Both the position numbers and the translations under genes were made by a program. A stretch of 7,333 nt of DNA, taken from positions 1-7,333 of the forward strand of contig JAKBAF010000027.1 in NCBI GenBank assembly GCA_021809305.1, written 5' to 3'. A model generated the notes under the pieces. It was given only the letters and a program-made list of their open reading frames with translations, was not told the origin of the DNA and made no database searches. Below, in pieces: positions 1-5,751 of the stretch. Each line of letters opens with the position of its first letter. The first letter of the stretch is position 1. Source of the DNA: a bacterium (GTDB lineage Bacteria; Chlamydiota; Chlamydiia; Chlamydiales; JAFEGQ01).

Positions 1-55
1 TTTGGGTGTATTTTGCAAAGGAAGCTCTGGAGAGAAAATTTCCTCTAGAGGTGGT

Positions 56-153
56 TGCTCCACACGAGCACACCGGAAGGGTGTGCCGGACCTTAGCCCC
101 GGGTGAGCGAAGCGTAACCCGGGGTTCTACGCCCTCAAATAGGTCCTGGAGCA
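56..153. repeat. Three-way inverted-repeat element (REP- or MITE-like)
   Basis: An outer pair of arms, TGCTCCA at 56-62 and TGGAGCA at 147-153, encloses two further perfect hairpins. The first is GCACACC (68-74) with GGTGTGC (80-86) around a GGAAG loop. The second is CCCCGGGT (97-104) with ACCCGGGG (117-124) around a 12-base loop, extendable by one wobble and one A-T pair to 95-126. Together they could fold into a cloverleaf-like shape in DNA or RNA. There is no tRNA-like anticodon or T-loop. A dispersed intergenic repeat is the simplest reading; a structured RNA is the alternative. Copy number elsewhere in the genome cannot be seen from this window. Confidence 0.5.
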
Positions 154-199
154 TTCCTAGGGTAGATCTCATGTTATGCAAAGCTTGCCGCAACGAGGG

Positions 200-226
200 C
201 TGTGTTTTAAGGGAAGTTTAACACAG
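200..226. repeat. Small stem-loop, possible end of minus-strand operon
   Basis: CTGTGTT (200-206) pairs perfectly with AACACAG (220-226) around a 13-base loop. It lies about 50 bases past the minus-strand stop at 276, where a transcription terminator for that operon could sit. On the minus strand no run of T follows the stem, so an intrinsic terminator is only weakly supported. It may equally be part of the neighbouring repeat element. Confidence 0.25.
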
Positions 227-275
227 AAAAGCCATTAACTGTTCAGAGTTTTGACCAGCCCCCGCGCGTGAGCGG

Positions 276-1304
276 CTAGATCAAGCTCTCACCTCTCCAT
301 GCGGCGGCGGCGCTGTAAGGCCCAGACCAGAGGAGAAGAATTTCAAACAGGCCAGACTCTTTGATAAGCGTGTAGTTAAACTCAGGGAAAAAGTTCGAGG
401 GGAGGTGGCGGACTTTAGAGAAGTCAAGGCGGTTGAACCTGCTGAAGGAGGCATCGGGAAGCTCATAGAGGCTATTAAGTGATGGGAGCTTGGCGTTTGT
501 CTGGTTGATTACCACATCAAGTGATTGAGCGACTGTCAACTGAATGGCACAGCCCTGGCTTTGAAGAGAGGCAGCTGTTGCCGGGTCAACAAGAAGCACA
601 GACGCTGCCCCTCCGAATTGCTTACCGAGTGCTGGGTCAAAGAACCCTGTAAATTTCTGAGCAGCATTGGCATCAAGAAGAGAGGCTGCAAGCAGCTTAT
701 TCTTCTGCAATTTAACGGCGATATCTTTTGAGACAACAACTGCAACAAGGTTGTGCTTCCGTAAAACCTCTGCCAATGCCTCCTCGCTCAGCGCTCCTGA
801 CTCCTTGAGCTTTTGGATCTCGGCAAGAGCTTGGGCTGAAGGAATGGCGGCCGGGTCAAAGAAGGAGAAGATTGGGATTTTAAGCCCTTCGGGAACGATC
901 TTATTCCAGAGCCACTCAATAGGCTTGTAGATAACAAGTAGCGGAATTGCGAAGTAGTTGTGTGACGACCAAGTAACTGCCTTGTAGCCAGCATCAAAGA
1001 TCTCAGCTGGAAAGGTGATGACCTTTACCATCCAGTTGTGTTTGAGATAGGCAGGGTGGGCGGCAAGGAGCCACTGGCGTGTGTAGTAGGAGGCCGCGGT
1101 CAGAGCAACAATTGCGATAAGGCCCCCTAAGACCTTCCACTTATGCTCCATCGCGACTCCAAGAGCCTTCTTGGGAAGCTCCTTGCAAGTTTCAAAGAGC
1201 GACTTTGGGAGGTCCCTCCCAAGGTTGGCATAGAAGTCTCGATTGCGATCTGTTGCAAACTGAATAGATGTGGTGCCGGATGAAAAATCGGTCATCTCAA
1301 CCAT
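276..1304 (-). CDS. Unrecognised hydrophobic protein coupled to a T3S-type chaperone (342 aa)
   Basis: I do not recognise the family. The chosen start (ATG at 1304) has AGGAG six bases upstream and overlaps the chaperone stop codon by eight bases, so translation is probably coupled; an in-frame ATG at 1325 is possible but lacks this spacing. The first 30 residues are rich in Ser, Thr and Asp and show no Sec signal peptide. A basic, proline-containing stretch (about 31-57) precedes a clear membrane-type segment at about 58-74. A second hydrophobic aromatic stretch lies at about 117-133. The rest is Ala- and Leu-rich, probably helical, and uses the short motif FFDPA twice. Being the gene directly after a SycD/LcrH-like chaperone suggests a secreted translocator-like or effector-like substrate, in the position where Chlamydia carries CT577 to CT579. 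That role is inference. The last dozen residues look atypical and could reflect a remodelled 3' end. Confidence 0.75.
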   Translation of the reverse strand: MVEMTDFSSGTTSIQFATDRNRDFYANLGRDLPKSLFETCKELPKKALGVAMEHKWKVLGGLIAIVALTAASYYTRQWLLAAHPAYLKHNWMVKVITFPAEIFDAGYKAVTWSSHNYFAIPLLVIYKPIEWLWNKIVPEGLKIPIFSFFDPAAIPSAQALAEIQKLKESGALSEEALAEVLRKHNLVAVVVSKDIAVKLQKNKLLAASLLDANAAQKFTGFFDPALGKQFGGAASVLLVDPATAASLQSQGCAIQLTVAQSLDVVINQTNAKLPSLNSLYELPDASFSRFNRLDFSKVRHLPSNFFPEFNYTLIKESGLFEILLLWSGPYSAAAAWRGESLI

Positions 1305-1746
1305 GGTTCTCTCCTGCGAGTTCATTCAAAAATGTTATAATCTCTTCTTTAAGAGTGATAATGCGCTCATCCTCAGGGGAGGCCTCTCTTTCAACAATTG
1401 TTTCAAGGGCTTGTTCGAGAGCAGTTGAAGCCTCTTCCCCCTGACCCAAGCTCATGTAGCAGAGAGCGGAGTAGTAGTGGAGCTCCGGATCGCTTGGGTC
1501 GAGGCGACTCGCCTTGCGGAAGGCATTTAGCCCCTCCCTGATCCCCTCCTCGCTCTCCTTGGCTCGAATCTGAGAGACGGCGAGGGCAACCCACACCTCT
1601 TTAATTGCAGGGCAGGAGAGGGCTAATTCAGAAAAGATCTGCGCTGACTCCTGGTACTTCCCCGTTTCAAAGAGTTGGTACCCCTTGGTATACGAGCCTT
1701 CCATCTCGGGATCAGAAGAACTCTTTGGAATGGAAAGGTTACTCAT
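1297..1746 (-). CDS. lcrH: TPR chaperone of the SycD/LcrH type III secretion class
   Basis: A 149-residue acidic cytoplasmic protein made almost entirely of tetratricopeptide repeats: repeat 1 at about 17-46, repeat 2 at about 50-84 and repeat 3 at about 85-118, followed by a charged helix. Typical TPR positions are visible: a Gly/Tyr pair and small Ala residues in the helices, and Pro at the repeat ends (Pro46, and Pro84 in DPSDP). Length and layout fit class II type III secretion chaperones, which hold hydrophobic translocators in the bacterial cytoplasm before export. A neighbouring divergent mutL matches the lcrH_1-mutL arrangement in Chlamydia, which favours this over a generic TPR protein. 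It is first in an operon and overlaps the next gene by eight bases. A perfect TATAAT lies just upstream. The ribosome binding site is weak (AGG about 9 bases before the start). The gene symbol is inferred from family and position. Confidence 0.8.
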   Translation of the reverse strand: MSNLSIPKSSSDPEMEGSYTKGYQLFETGKYQESAQIFSELALSCPAIKEVWVALAVSQIRAKESEEGIREGLNAFRKASRLDPSDPELHYYSALCYMSLGQGEEASTALEQALETIVEREASPEDERIITLKEEIITFLNELAGENHG

Positions 1747-1763
1747 AATAGAGCCTATTGTTA

Positions 1764-1769
1764 ATTATA
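1764..1769 (-). promoter_or_regulatory. Likely -10 box for the chaperone operon
   Basis: The minus strand reads TATAAT here, a perfect sigma-70 type -10 hexamer. It would start RNA about ten bases before the chaperone ATG at 1746, a short leader. No good -35 hexamer is visible at 16-18 bases upstream, so the promoter may depend on an activator or on the AT-rich flank. A weaker alternative further upstream uses TTGCAA and a TATAAA-like box. Confidence 0.4.
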
Positions 1770-1781
1770 GATTAAAATCTA
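1768..1781. promoter_or_regulatory. Palindrome overlapping the operon promoter
   Basis: TAGATT and AATCTA form six-base arms around two A bases, overlapping the edge of the minus-strand -10 box. A second AT-rich palindrome, AATTTAT-A-ATAAATT with perfect seven-base arms, lies at 1796-1810. Position and symmetry are what an operator for a dimeric regulator would show, but AT-rich sequence yields such palindromes easily by chance. Confidence 0.3.
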
Positions 1782-1859
1782 ATGTCTCTAATATTAATTT
1801 ATAATAAATTGTGATTATTTGCAACCCCCTCGCGATCTAAAGGAAAAAAGCTATTAGCC

Positions 1860-1888
1860 TTAAGAAAATCGAAGAGGGATGGTATAAG
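1860..1888 (+). promoter_or_regulatory. Likely mutL promoter
   Basis: TTAAGA at 1860-1865 and TATAAG at 1883-1888 are separated by 17 bases, matching the sigma-70 consensus at four of six and five of six positions. Transcription would begin near 1895 and give a leader of about 25 bases that includes the AGGAG ribosome binding site at 1905-1909. Confidence 0.45.
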
Positions 1889-1919
1889 GATACCCTTGGA
1901 AGAGAGGAGCGCCTTATCA

Positions 1920-3794
1920 ATGAGTTGTCGCATTCGAGTCTTAGATGAACTAACGATCAATCAGATAGCTGCAGGAGAGGTGGTAGAAAATGCGGCCTCA
2001 GTTATTAAGGAGCTCGTAGAGAACGCCTTAGATGCGGGGGCTACTGAAATTGAGATCCATTTTAGCTCTGGTGGGCGCGGTCTGTTGCGCGTTGTCGACA
2101 ATGGGTGCGGCATGTCAGGGGATGATGCGCTGCTCTGCTTTGAGCGCCACGCTACCTCAAAACTAAAGACAGCGAGAGATCTCGCCGCCATTGCAACGAT
2201 GGGATTTCGAGGAGAGGCCCTACCCTCAATTGCCGCTATCTCAAAGCTCAACCTAACGACAGCGACAGCGGGGGATGAGGGAGCCGGCCGCTCGGTGACA
2301 ATTGAGGGAGGCAAGGTGATCAATTGCACCTCCTATGCCCGCCCTAGGGGAACAGCAGTTGAGGTCCGCTCTCTTTTTTACAACGCTCCTGTCAGGCAGC
2401 GGTTCCAAAAATCGATTGCCCACGAAAGTGGAGAGATCTGTAAAATTGTCACCCAACTAGCCCTAGCCCACCCCCTTGTTCGCTTCGAGCTCTTTAAGGA
2501 GCAGGAGCGGATCCTCTTTGCTCCCGTGAGTAACTACAACGCCCCCTTTTCTGAGGCGCTCGCCTTGCGCATAGCAAGCATGCTCGGTACCGACCTTCTC
2601 TCATCGATGATCCCTCTGCAGTGCGATGAGGGTAAGATCTCCATCCAGGGCTATCTGGCGGGGCCTCAGATGACCCGCCCAACACGGGCTGGGGGCTATC
2701 TTTTTGTCAATGCGCGCCCCGTTCTCTCACGCCTTGTCACGGAGGCGGTAAGAGAGGGGTTTGGTACACGGATTTCTGCGGGTCGATTTCCCCTCTTTGT
2801 TCTCCATCTTAATCTGCGAGAGGGCCTTGTTGATGTGAATGTCCATCCCCAGAAGCGTGAGGTCCGCTTTGCCTCCGAGAGTAGCTTAAGAGGAGCCATC
2901 ATGCGAGCGGTTGGTATCGCCTTAGATGGCCCCGCCCCGTCTCCTAATGCCCCCCTCCCCTGGGAGGATCAGACTCTACCTTCAGGGGAGACCCCTTCCT
3001 CAAGTCCACTCCCTTGGGAGCGGATCGGGGGCCCTTTCTCGATCAATGCCAGCCCATTAAGAGAGCCCATCTCCTCTGCCCTCACCCCTTTGGCCCGAGC
3101 GCAGGCTCACGTGCAGACCCGGGTGAGAGTAGACGAGCAGGATTCCCCTCCCTCTCTTGGTTCCGCCCTTTTTGAGCCCAAATCGGCCATTATCGGCATA
3201 CTTGGCCACTACATCCTCCTGGATGATAAATGGCTCTCCCCTCACTTTGAGACGCTCTCTAAAGGTGGAACAGAAGGGTGTACTCTCCTTATCCTTGATG
3301 CCGCAGCCGCGAGAGCAAGGCTTATCTTTGATAGCATGATTTGTCTAGTGGAGAAACGAGGGCGAGGCGAGGCGCAGATGCTACTCATCCCAGTAACAGT
3401 TGACCTCCTGCCGGCAGAGGCGCTAATCATTGAGGAGAGCCTCTCGCTGCTCGAAACTTGCGGCTTTGGGATACGCCCGCTCGGTGGCACCACCTTTCTC
3501 ATCGATGCGCTCCCTGAGCACTTAGATGCTGGCGATCTCTCCCAGCTCCTTCCAGAGCTCGCCTCCCATCTTAAGCACTGCGCTAACGCTGCAGAACTCT
3601 TTGCAAGGGAGCGTCGTATTGCGCTTGCAGCAAGCCGGGGCGCAGCCCGCCCTGTCAACCTGACAGATGAGAGCGCTAAGGCTCTCCTTGGAACACTCTT
3701 TGCCGCCGGCCCTCCCATGCATGGCCCCCAAGGCCAGCCTATCTTCTATCGACTGCTGCTTGCCGAAATCGCACGAAAATTCGCGCTCGGCTAA
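1920..3794 (+). CDS. mutL: DNA mismatch repair protein MutL (624 aa)
   Basis: MutL is the GHKL-family ATPase that links MutS mismatch recognition to strand removal. The start at 1920 is chosen because AGGAG lies ten bases upstream and the protein then begins in the conserved way (short lead, then NQIAAGEVVE); a TTG at 1896 in the same frame is less likely. ATPase motifs are all present: KELVEN with catalytic Glu31 and Asn35, DNGCGM from Asp60, HATSKL at 77-82, GFRGEAL at 95-101, and the VDVNVHP-type loop with Lys312. A Pro/Ser-rich linker runs from about 336 to 415 and carries PLPWE twice (345-349 and 363-367). The C-terminal dimerisation domain follows from about 416 to 624. In it the metal-binding endonuclease motif normally read as DQHA-x2-E-x4-E is DAAAARARLIFD (from Asp460), and no CPHGRP-like motif is intact near 599-609. 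It probably lacks nuclease activity, as in E. coli MutL. Length is usual for the family. Confidence 0.97.
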   Translation: MSCRIRVLDELTINQIAAGEVVENAASVIKELVENALDAGATEIEIHFSSGGRGLLRVVDNGCGMSGDDALLCFERHATSKLKTARDLAAIATMGFRGEALPSIAAISKLNLTTATAGDEGAGRSVTIEGGKVINCTSYARPRGTAVEVRSLFYNAPVRQRFQKSIAHESGEICKIVTQLALAHPLVRFELFKEQERILFAPVSNYNAPFSEALALRIASMLGTDLLSSMIPLQCDEGKISIQGYLAGPQMTRPTRAGGYLFVNARPVLSRLVTEAVREGFGTRISAGRFPLFVLHLNLREGLVDVNVHPQKREVRFASESSLRGAIMRAVGIALDGPAPSPNAPLPWEDQTLPSGETPSSSPLPWERIGGPFSINASPLREPISSALTPLARAQAHVQTRVRVDEQDSPPSLGSALFEPKSAIIGILGHYILLDDKWLSPHFETLSKGGTEGCTLLILDAAAARARLIFDSMICLVEKRGRGEAQMLLIPVTVDLLPAEALIIEESLSLLETCGFGIRPLGGTTFLIDALPEHLDAGDLSQLLPELASHLKHCANAAELFARERRIALAASRGAARPVNLTDESAKALLGTLFAAGPPMHGPQGQPIFYRLLLAEIARKFALG

Positions 3795-3857
3795 GGGAGG
3801 CGGAATTTTTGGTTTCTAAGCATCTGATGTTCATATTATTGCGTCTTCTTTGTGTTG

Positions 3858-3945
3858 TTCCGCCGCGTTTGCGATTCTATAACTGGCGGATACTCCACTC
3901 AATAGCACTTTAACCGCTGGCTATAGAATCGCAAACGCGGCGGAA
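3858..3945. repeat. 88-base element with perfect 24-base inverted arms
   Basis: The left arm 3858-3881 (beginning TTCCGCCGCG) is the exact reverse complement of the right arm 3922-3945. Inside, after one mismatch, GCGG (3886-3889) pairs with CCGC (3914-3917), with C-G and two wobble pairs between, so the stem continues to about 31 pairs around a loop of about 24 bases. No T-run follows on either strand, so it is not a standard intrinsic terminator. No transposase gene and no obvious target duplication are visible. A miniature inverted-repeat element or a large REP-like hairpin fits best. It sits between the mutL stop and the pepP start and could also influence the mRNA ends of both genes. Confidence 0.8.
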
Positions 3946-4006
3946 ACGAGCTTGAGTAATTGGCTAAGTCGTAAAAAATGGATAGCTGTTGTATTAGAGT
4001 AAGATC

Positions 4007-5089
4007 ATGGACACTCTCTCCCCCCACCACATCTACCACAAAAGAGCTGAGCGGTTCCAAGGGGAGCTGAAGCGGCGCGAGCTCGATGCCTTCCTCGTCG
4101 AAGGCGCCTGCGATCTCTACTACCTTACTGGCTTGAAGTTCTCAGCTGGCCAATTGATTATCTCATCAGAGGGCTGCCACCTCTTAGTTGATGGAAGATA
4201 CATCGGGAAGGCGCAGCTTGACTCCCCCTTTCCAACCTCTCTCTTAAAGGGCGATGCCCTTAAGGACTACCTACTGGCTATCTCCGCTCACACCTTCGGG
4301 TTCGACAGCACTACCACCACCTATCACGCTTTTGAGAGGCTCAAAGAGAGCGCGCCCGGTAAGGAGCTTATTGGCCTTGACCACTTTATGCGTCAGCTTC
4401 GTGCAATCAAGGGGCCCGAAGAGATCGCCTCTATCAAGGAGGCATGCGCTCTTGCAGCGCAAGGCCAGGCGTATGCCTTTAACTTGGTTGCCGAGGGGGT
4501 TACAGAGAGAGCAATCGCTCGAGAGCTTGAGATCTTCTGGCTAAAAGAGGGGGCAGAGCGCCTCTCCTTTGAGCCAATTGTGGCCTTTGGTCCACATAGC
4601 GCCGAGCCCCACCATCGGCCAACCGACACACCACTTGTCCCGGGTGAGGTCGTTCTTTTAGATTGCGGTGTCCAAAAGGGAATGTATCAGTCTGATCTTA
4701 CTCGGGTCACCTGTCTTGGCTCCCCGCCTGATCAGATCCAAGAGATCTACGCCATCGTAAAGGGGGCTGTTGACAATGCACTTGCCCTTTTGCGCCCCGG
4801 TGCAACAGCTGGTAGCATCGATAAGGCGGCTAGGTCTTTTATCGAGGAGATGGGCTACGGCGAGAGTTTCACCCACTCCCTGGGCCACGGTGTGGGCCTT
4901 GAGATCCACGAGCATCCTACTCTCCGATCCTCGCCCCAATGCGACGCCTTTGTCCTGCAGGCGAATATGGTCGTTACCATTGAGCCTGGCATCTATCTGC
5001 CAGGGATTGGCGGCGTGCGTCTTGAAGATACCATTCTTATCACACCCTCCGGCTACGAGATCCTAACAGCTGCAAAAGCTAATCCGTAA
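4007..5089 (+). CDS. pepP: Xaa-Pro aminopeptidase, M24B family (360 aa)
   Basis: A cytoplasmic metallopeptidase that removes an N-terminal residue preceding proline. The creatinase-type N-terminal domain spans about 10-130, with the typical YYLTGLKFSAGQLII-like strand region. The pita-bread catalytic domain spans about 137-355. All five metal ligands are visible: Asp219 in LLDCG, Asp230 in SDLTR, His294 in HSLGHGVG, Glu326 in TIEPGIY and Glu340 in VRLED. The His202/His203 pair and His290 match conserved active-site histidines. The length fits the short bacterial PepP/PepQ class; specificity between aminopeptidase and prolidase cannot be settled from sequence alone, but absence of an extended N-terminal domain and the mutL neighbourhood match chlamydial pepP. 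The start at 4007 has only a weak purine-rich site (AGAGTAAG) before it. It follows mutL on the same strand after 212 bases that include a large inverted repeat, so it may have its own promoter. Confidence 0.93.
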   Translation: MDTLSPHHIYHKRAERFQGELKRRELDAFLVEGACDLYYLTGLKFSAGQLIISSEGCHLLVDGRYIGKAQLDSPFPTSLLKGDALKDYLLAISAHTFGFDSTTTTYHAFERLKESAPGKELIGLDHFMRQLRAIKGPEEIASIKEACALAAQGQAYAFNLVAEGVTERAIARELEIFWLKEGAERLSFEPIVAFGPHSAEPHHRPTDTPLVPGEVVLLDCGVQKGMYQSDLTRVTCLGSPPDQIQEIYAIVKGAVDNALALLRPGATAGSIDKAARSFIEEMGYGESFTHSLGHGVGLEIHEHPTLRSSPQCDAFVLQANMVVTIEPGIYLPGIGGVRLEDTILITPSGYEILTAAKANP

Positions 5090-5141
5090 AAGAGCTCCAT
5101 TTTAGAAGCGTGCAACGCTTTGGATGGACTAACGGCTCTTT
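5089..5141 (+). terminator. Compound stem-loop at the end of pepP
   Basis: Three nested paired blocks are visible: AAAGAGC (5089-5095) with GCTCTTT (5135-5141), TCCAT (5096-5100) with ATGGA (5124-5128), and AAGCG (5106-5110) with CGCTT (5116-5120) around a TGCAA loop. It begins at the pepP stop codon. The final TTTAT is a poor U-tract, so it may terminate transcription inefficiently or protect the mRNA end. Confidence 0.5.
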
Positions 5142-5177
5142 ATCTGAAATATGCTAGCATGCAAGTAAGGCGTATCG

Positions 5178-5183
5178 TATAAT
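5178..5183 (+). promoter_or_regulatory. -10 box for the coiled-coil gene
   Basis: A perfect TATAAT lies 31 bases before the ATG at 5214. No good -35 hexamer is visible; a ten-base palindrome, ATGCTAGCAT (5151-5160), occupies about that position and might be a regulator site. The gene thus appears to have its own promoter, downstream of the pepP stem-loop. Confidence 0.4.
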
Positions 5184-5213
5184 AATGATTAGGTGAACGA
5201 ACGGAGATAGGTG

Positions 5214-5681
5214 ATGGACTGGCTACGTGAATTGATTAGTCCTGCAGTAGTGATTGTGGCTGCATGGCTTATTTGGAAAGAATCGAAGGAATCACACAAA
5301 GCGCTTGGCAATCGCATAGATAAAATTTGTGAGCGCATAGATAAAATTTGCGATCGCATAGATAAGTTAGATGCTAAAATTGATGCCAATGCAGCCAAAT
5401 TAGACGCCAAAATCGACAGCGGACTAGATAGATTAGACGCCAAAATCGACAGCGGACTAGATAGATTAGACGCCAAAATCGAGAGCGGATTAGATAGGTT
5501 GGACACCAAGATTGAAGCGGTTCGGAATGAAATGAGAGCGGAAATTGTGCTCACCCGAACCGAATTACGATCGGAAATTAAGGATGTAGCCAACCGAATG
5601 GACCGGCGATACATATACGTGCATCATGATGCGGCGTCCTTTAGCGACCACCCGCAAATTGAGGCAAGAGGAGGAGAGTAA
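5214..5681 (+). CDS. Small membrane-anchored coiled-coil repeat protein (155 aa)
   Basis: Not assignable to a named family. The ATG at 5214 is chosen because GGAG (5203-5206) sits seven bases upstream; an in-frame GTG at 5211 is too close. Residues about 9-21 form one short hydrophobic segment rich in Val, Ala, Ile and Trp, followed at once by Lys-rich residues, so the bulk of the protein is probably cytoplasmic. Residues 34-54 are three heptads of the form RIDK-I/L-x-x. After a linker, residues 63-95 are three 11-residue units LDAKI(D/E)SGLDR, then a partial fourth unit. A charged helix of the NEMRAEI and RSEIKD kind follows to about 130, with a non-helical tail containing YIYVHHD. The 7-residue and 11-residue periods imply an oligomeric rod whose supercoil changes along its length. 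A membrane-tethered scaffold is a reasonable inference; no enzyme motif is seen. Confidence 0.8.
   Translation: MDWLRELISPAVVIVAAWLIWKESKESHKALGNRIDKICERIDKICDRIDKLDAKIDANAAKLDAKIDSGLDRLDAKIDSGLDRLDAKIESGLDRLDTKIEAVRNEMRAEIVLTRTELRSEIKDVANRMDRRYIYVHHDAASFSDHPQIEARGGE
5313..5375 (+). repeat. Three 21-base in-frame tandem repeats
   Basis: Units 5313-5333, 5334-5354 and 5355-5375 each begin CGCATAGATAA. The first two share 18 of 21 bases; the third diverges in its second half. Each encodes one heptad (RIDKICE, RIDKICD, RIDKLDA). Similarity in silent positions points to recent duplication rather than only selection on the coiled coil. Confidence 0.85.
5400..5498 (+). repeat. Three 33-base in-frame tandem repeats
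   Basis: Units 5400-5432 and 5433-5465 are identical over 33 bases; unit 5466-5498 differs at three bases, and a degenerate partial unit follows from 5499. Each encodes an 11-residue coiled-coil unit (LDAKIDSGLDR or the Glu variant). Identity at silent sites indicates very recent expansion, so copy number may vary between strains without breaking the frame. Confidence 0.92.
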
Positions 5682-5706
5682 AGAACCAGATACCGTTTGA
5701 AGCGGA

Positions 5707-5725
5707 GCGTAGGATCTACCTGCGC
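5707..5725 (+). terminator. Possible terminator hairpin between convergent genes
   Basis: GCGTAGG (5707-5713) pairs with CCTGCGC (5719-5725), with one G-T wobble, around an ATCTA loop, 25 bases after the coiled-coil gene's stop. The sequence CCCTGTTTC follows, a short and imperfect T-tract. It lies in the 70-base gap between convergent genes, where a terminator is expected. Confidence 0.35.
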
Positions 5726-5751
5726 CCCTGTTTCACGAGGGATTATCCTCT

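Larger units (their letters stand above)
1..275. other. Gene-free left end with structured repeat-like sequence
   Basis: I see no convincing gene here. One short plus-strand reading frame (6-221, GTG start) runs through the inverted repeats, has no ribosome binding site visible within the window and has a composition typical of translated palindromes, so I do not call it. The stretch holds several inverted repeats, listed separately. It lies downstream of the minus-strand operon that ends at 276, so it may contain that operon's transcription end. The left boundary of the element may lie outside the window. Confidence 0.6.

Noticed and set aside
56..153. tRNA gene, because of a cloverleaf-like fold
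   Set aside because: No acceptor stem of proper spacing, no anticodon arm and no TTC-type T-loop are present.
6..221. Plus-strand 71-codon reading frame from a GTG
   Set aside because: It runs straight through the inverted repeats, has no visible ribosome binding site, and its residues are what the palindromes would encode by chance.
3242..3718. Minus-strand 158-codon frame inside mutL
   Set aside because: It lies wholly within the conserved MutL C-terminal domain, has no ribosome binding site that I can see and its composition is Ser/Arg/Ala-rich as expected of a shadow frame.
3858..3945. Integron attC site or intrinsic terminator
   Set aside because: The conserved attC core ends are missing, the arms are perfectly paired without the usual extrahelical bases, and no T-run follows on either strand.
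5313..5498. CRISPR array
   Set aside because: The repeats are directly adjacent, without spacers, and are in-frame coding repeats of 21 and 33 bases.
5189..5614. Minus-strand 141-codon frame opposite the coiled-coil gene
   Set aside because: It is the mirror of the in-frame tandem repeats; repeats whose length is a multiple of three keep the opposite strand open. Its translation is a low-complexity Ser/Leu/Ile string.
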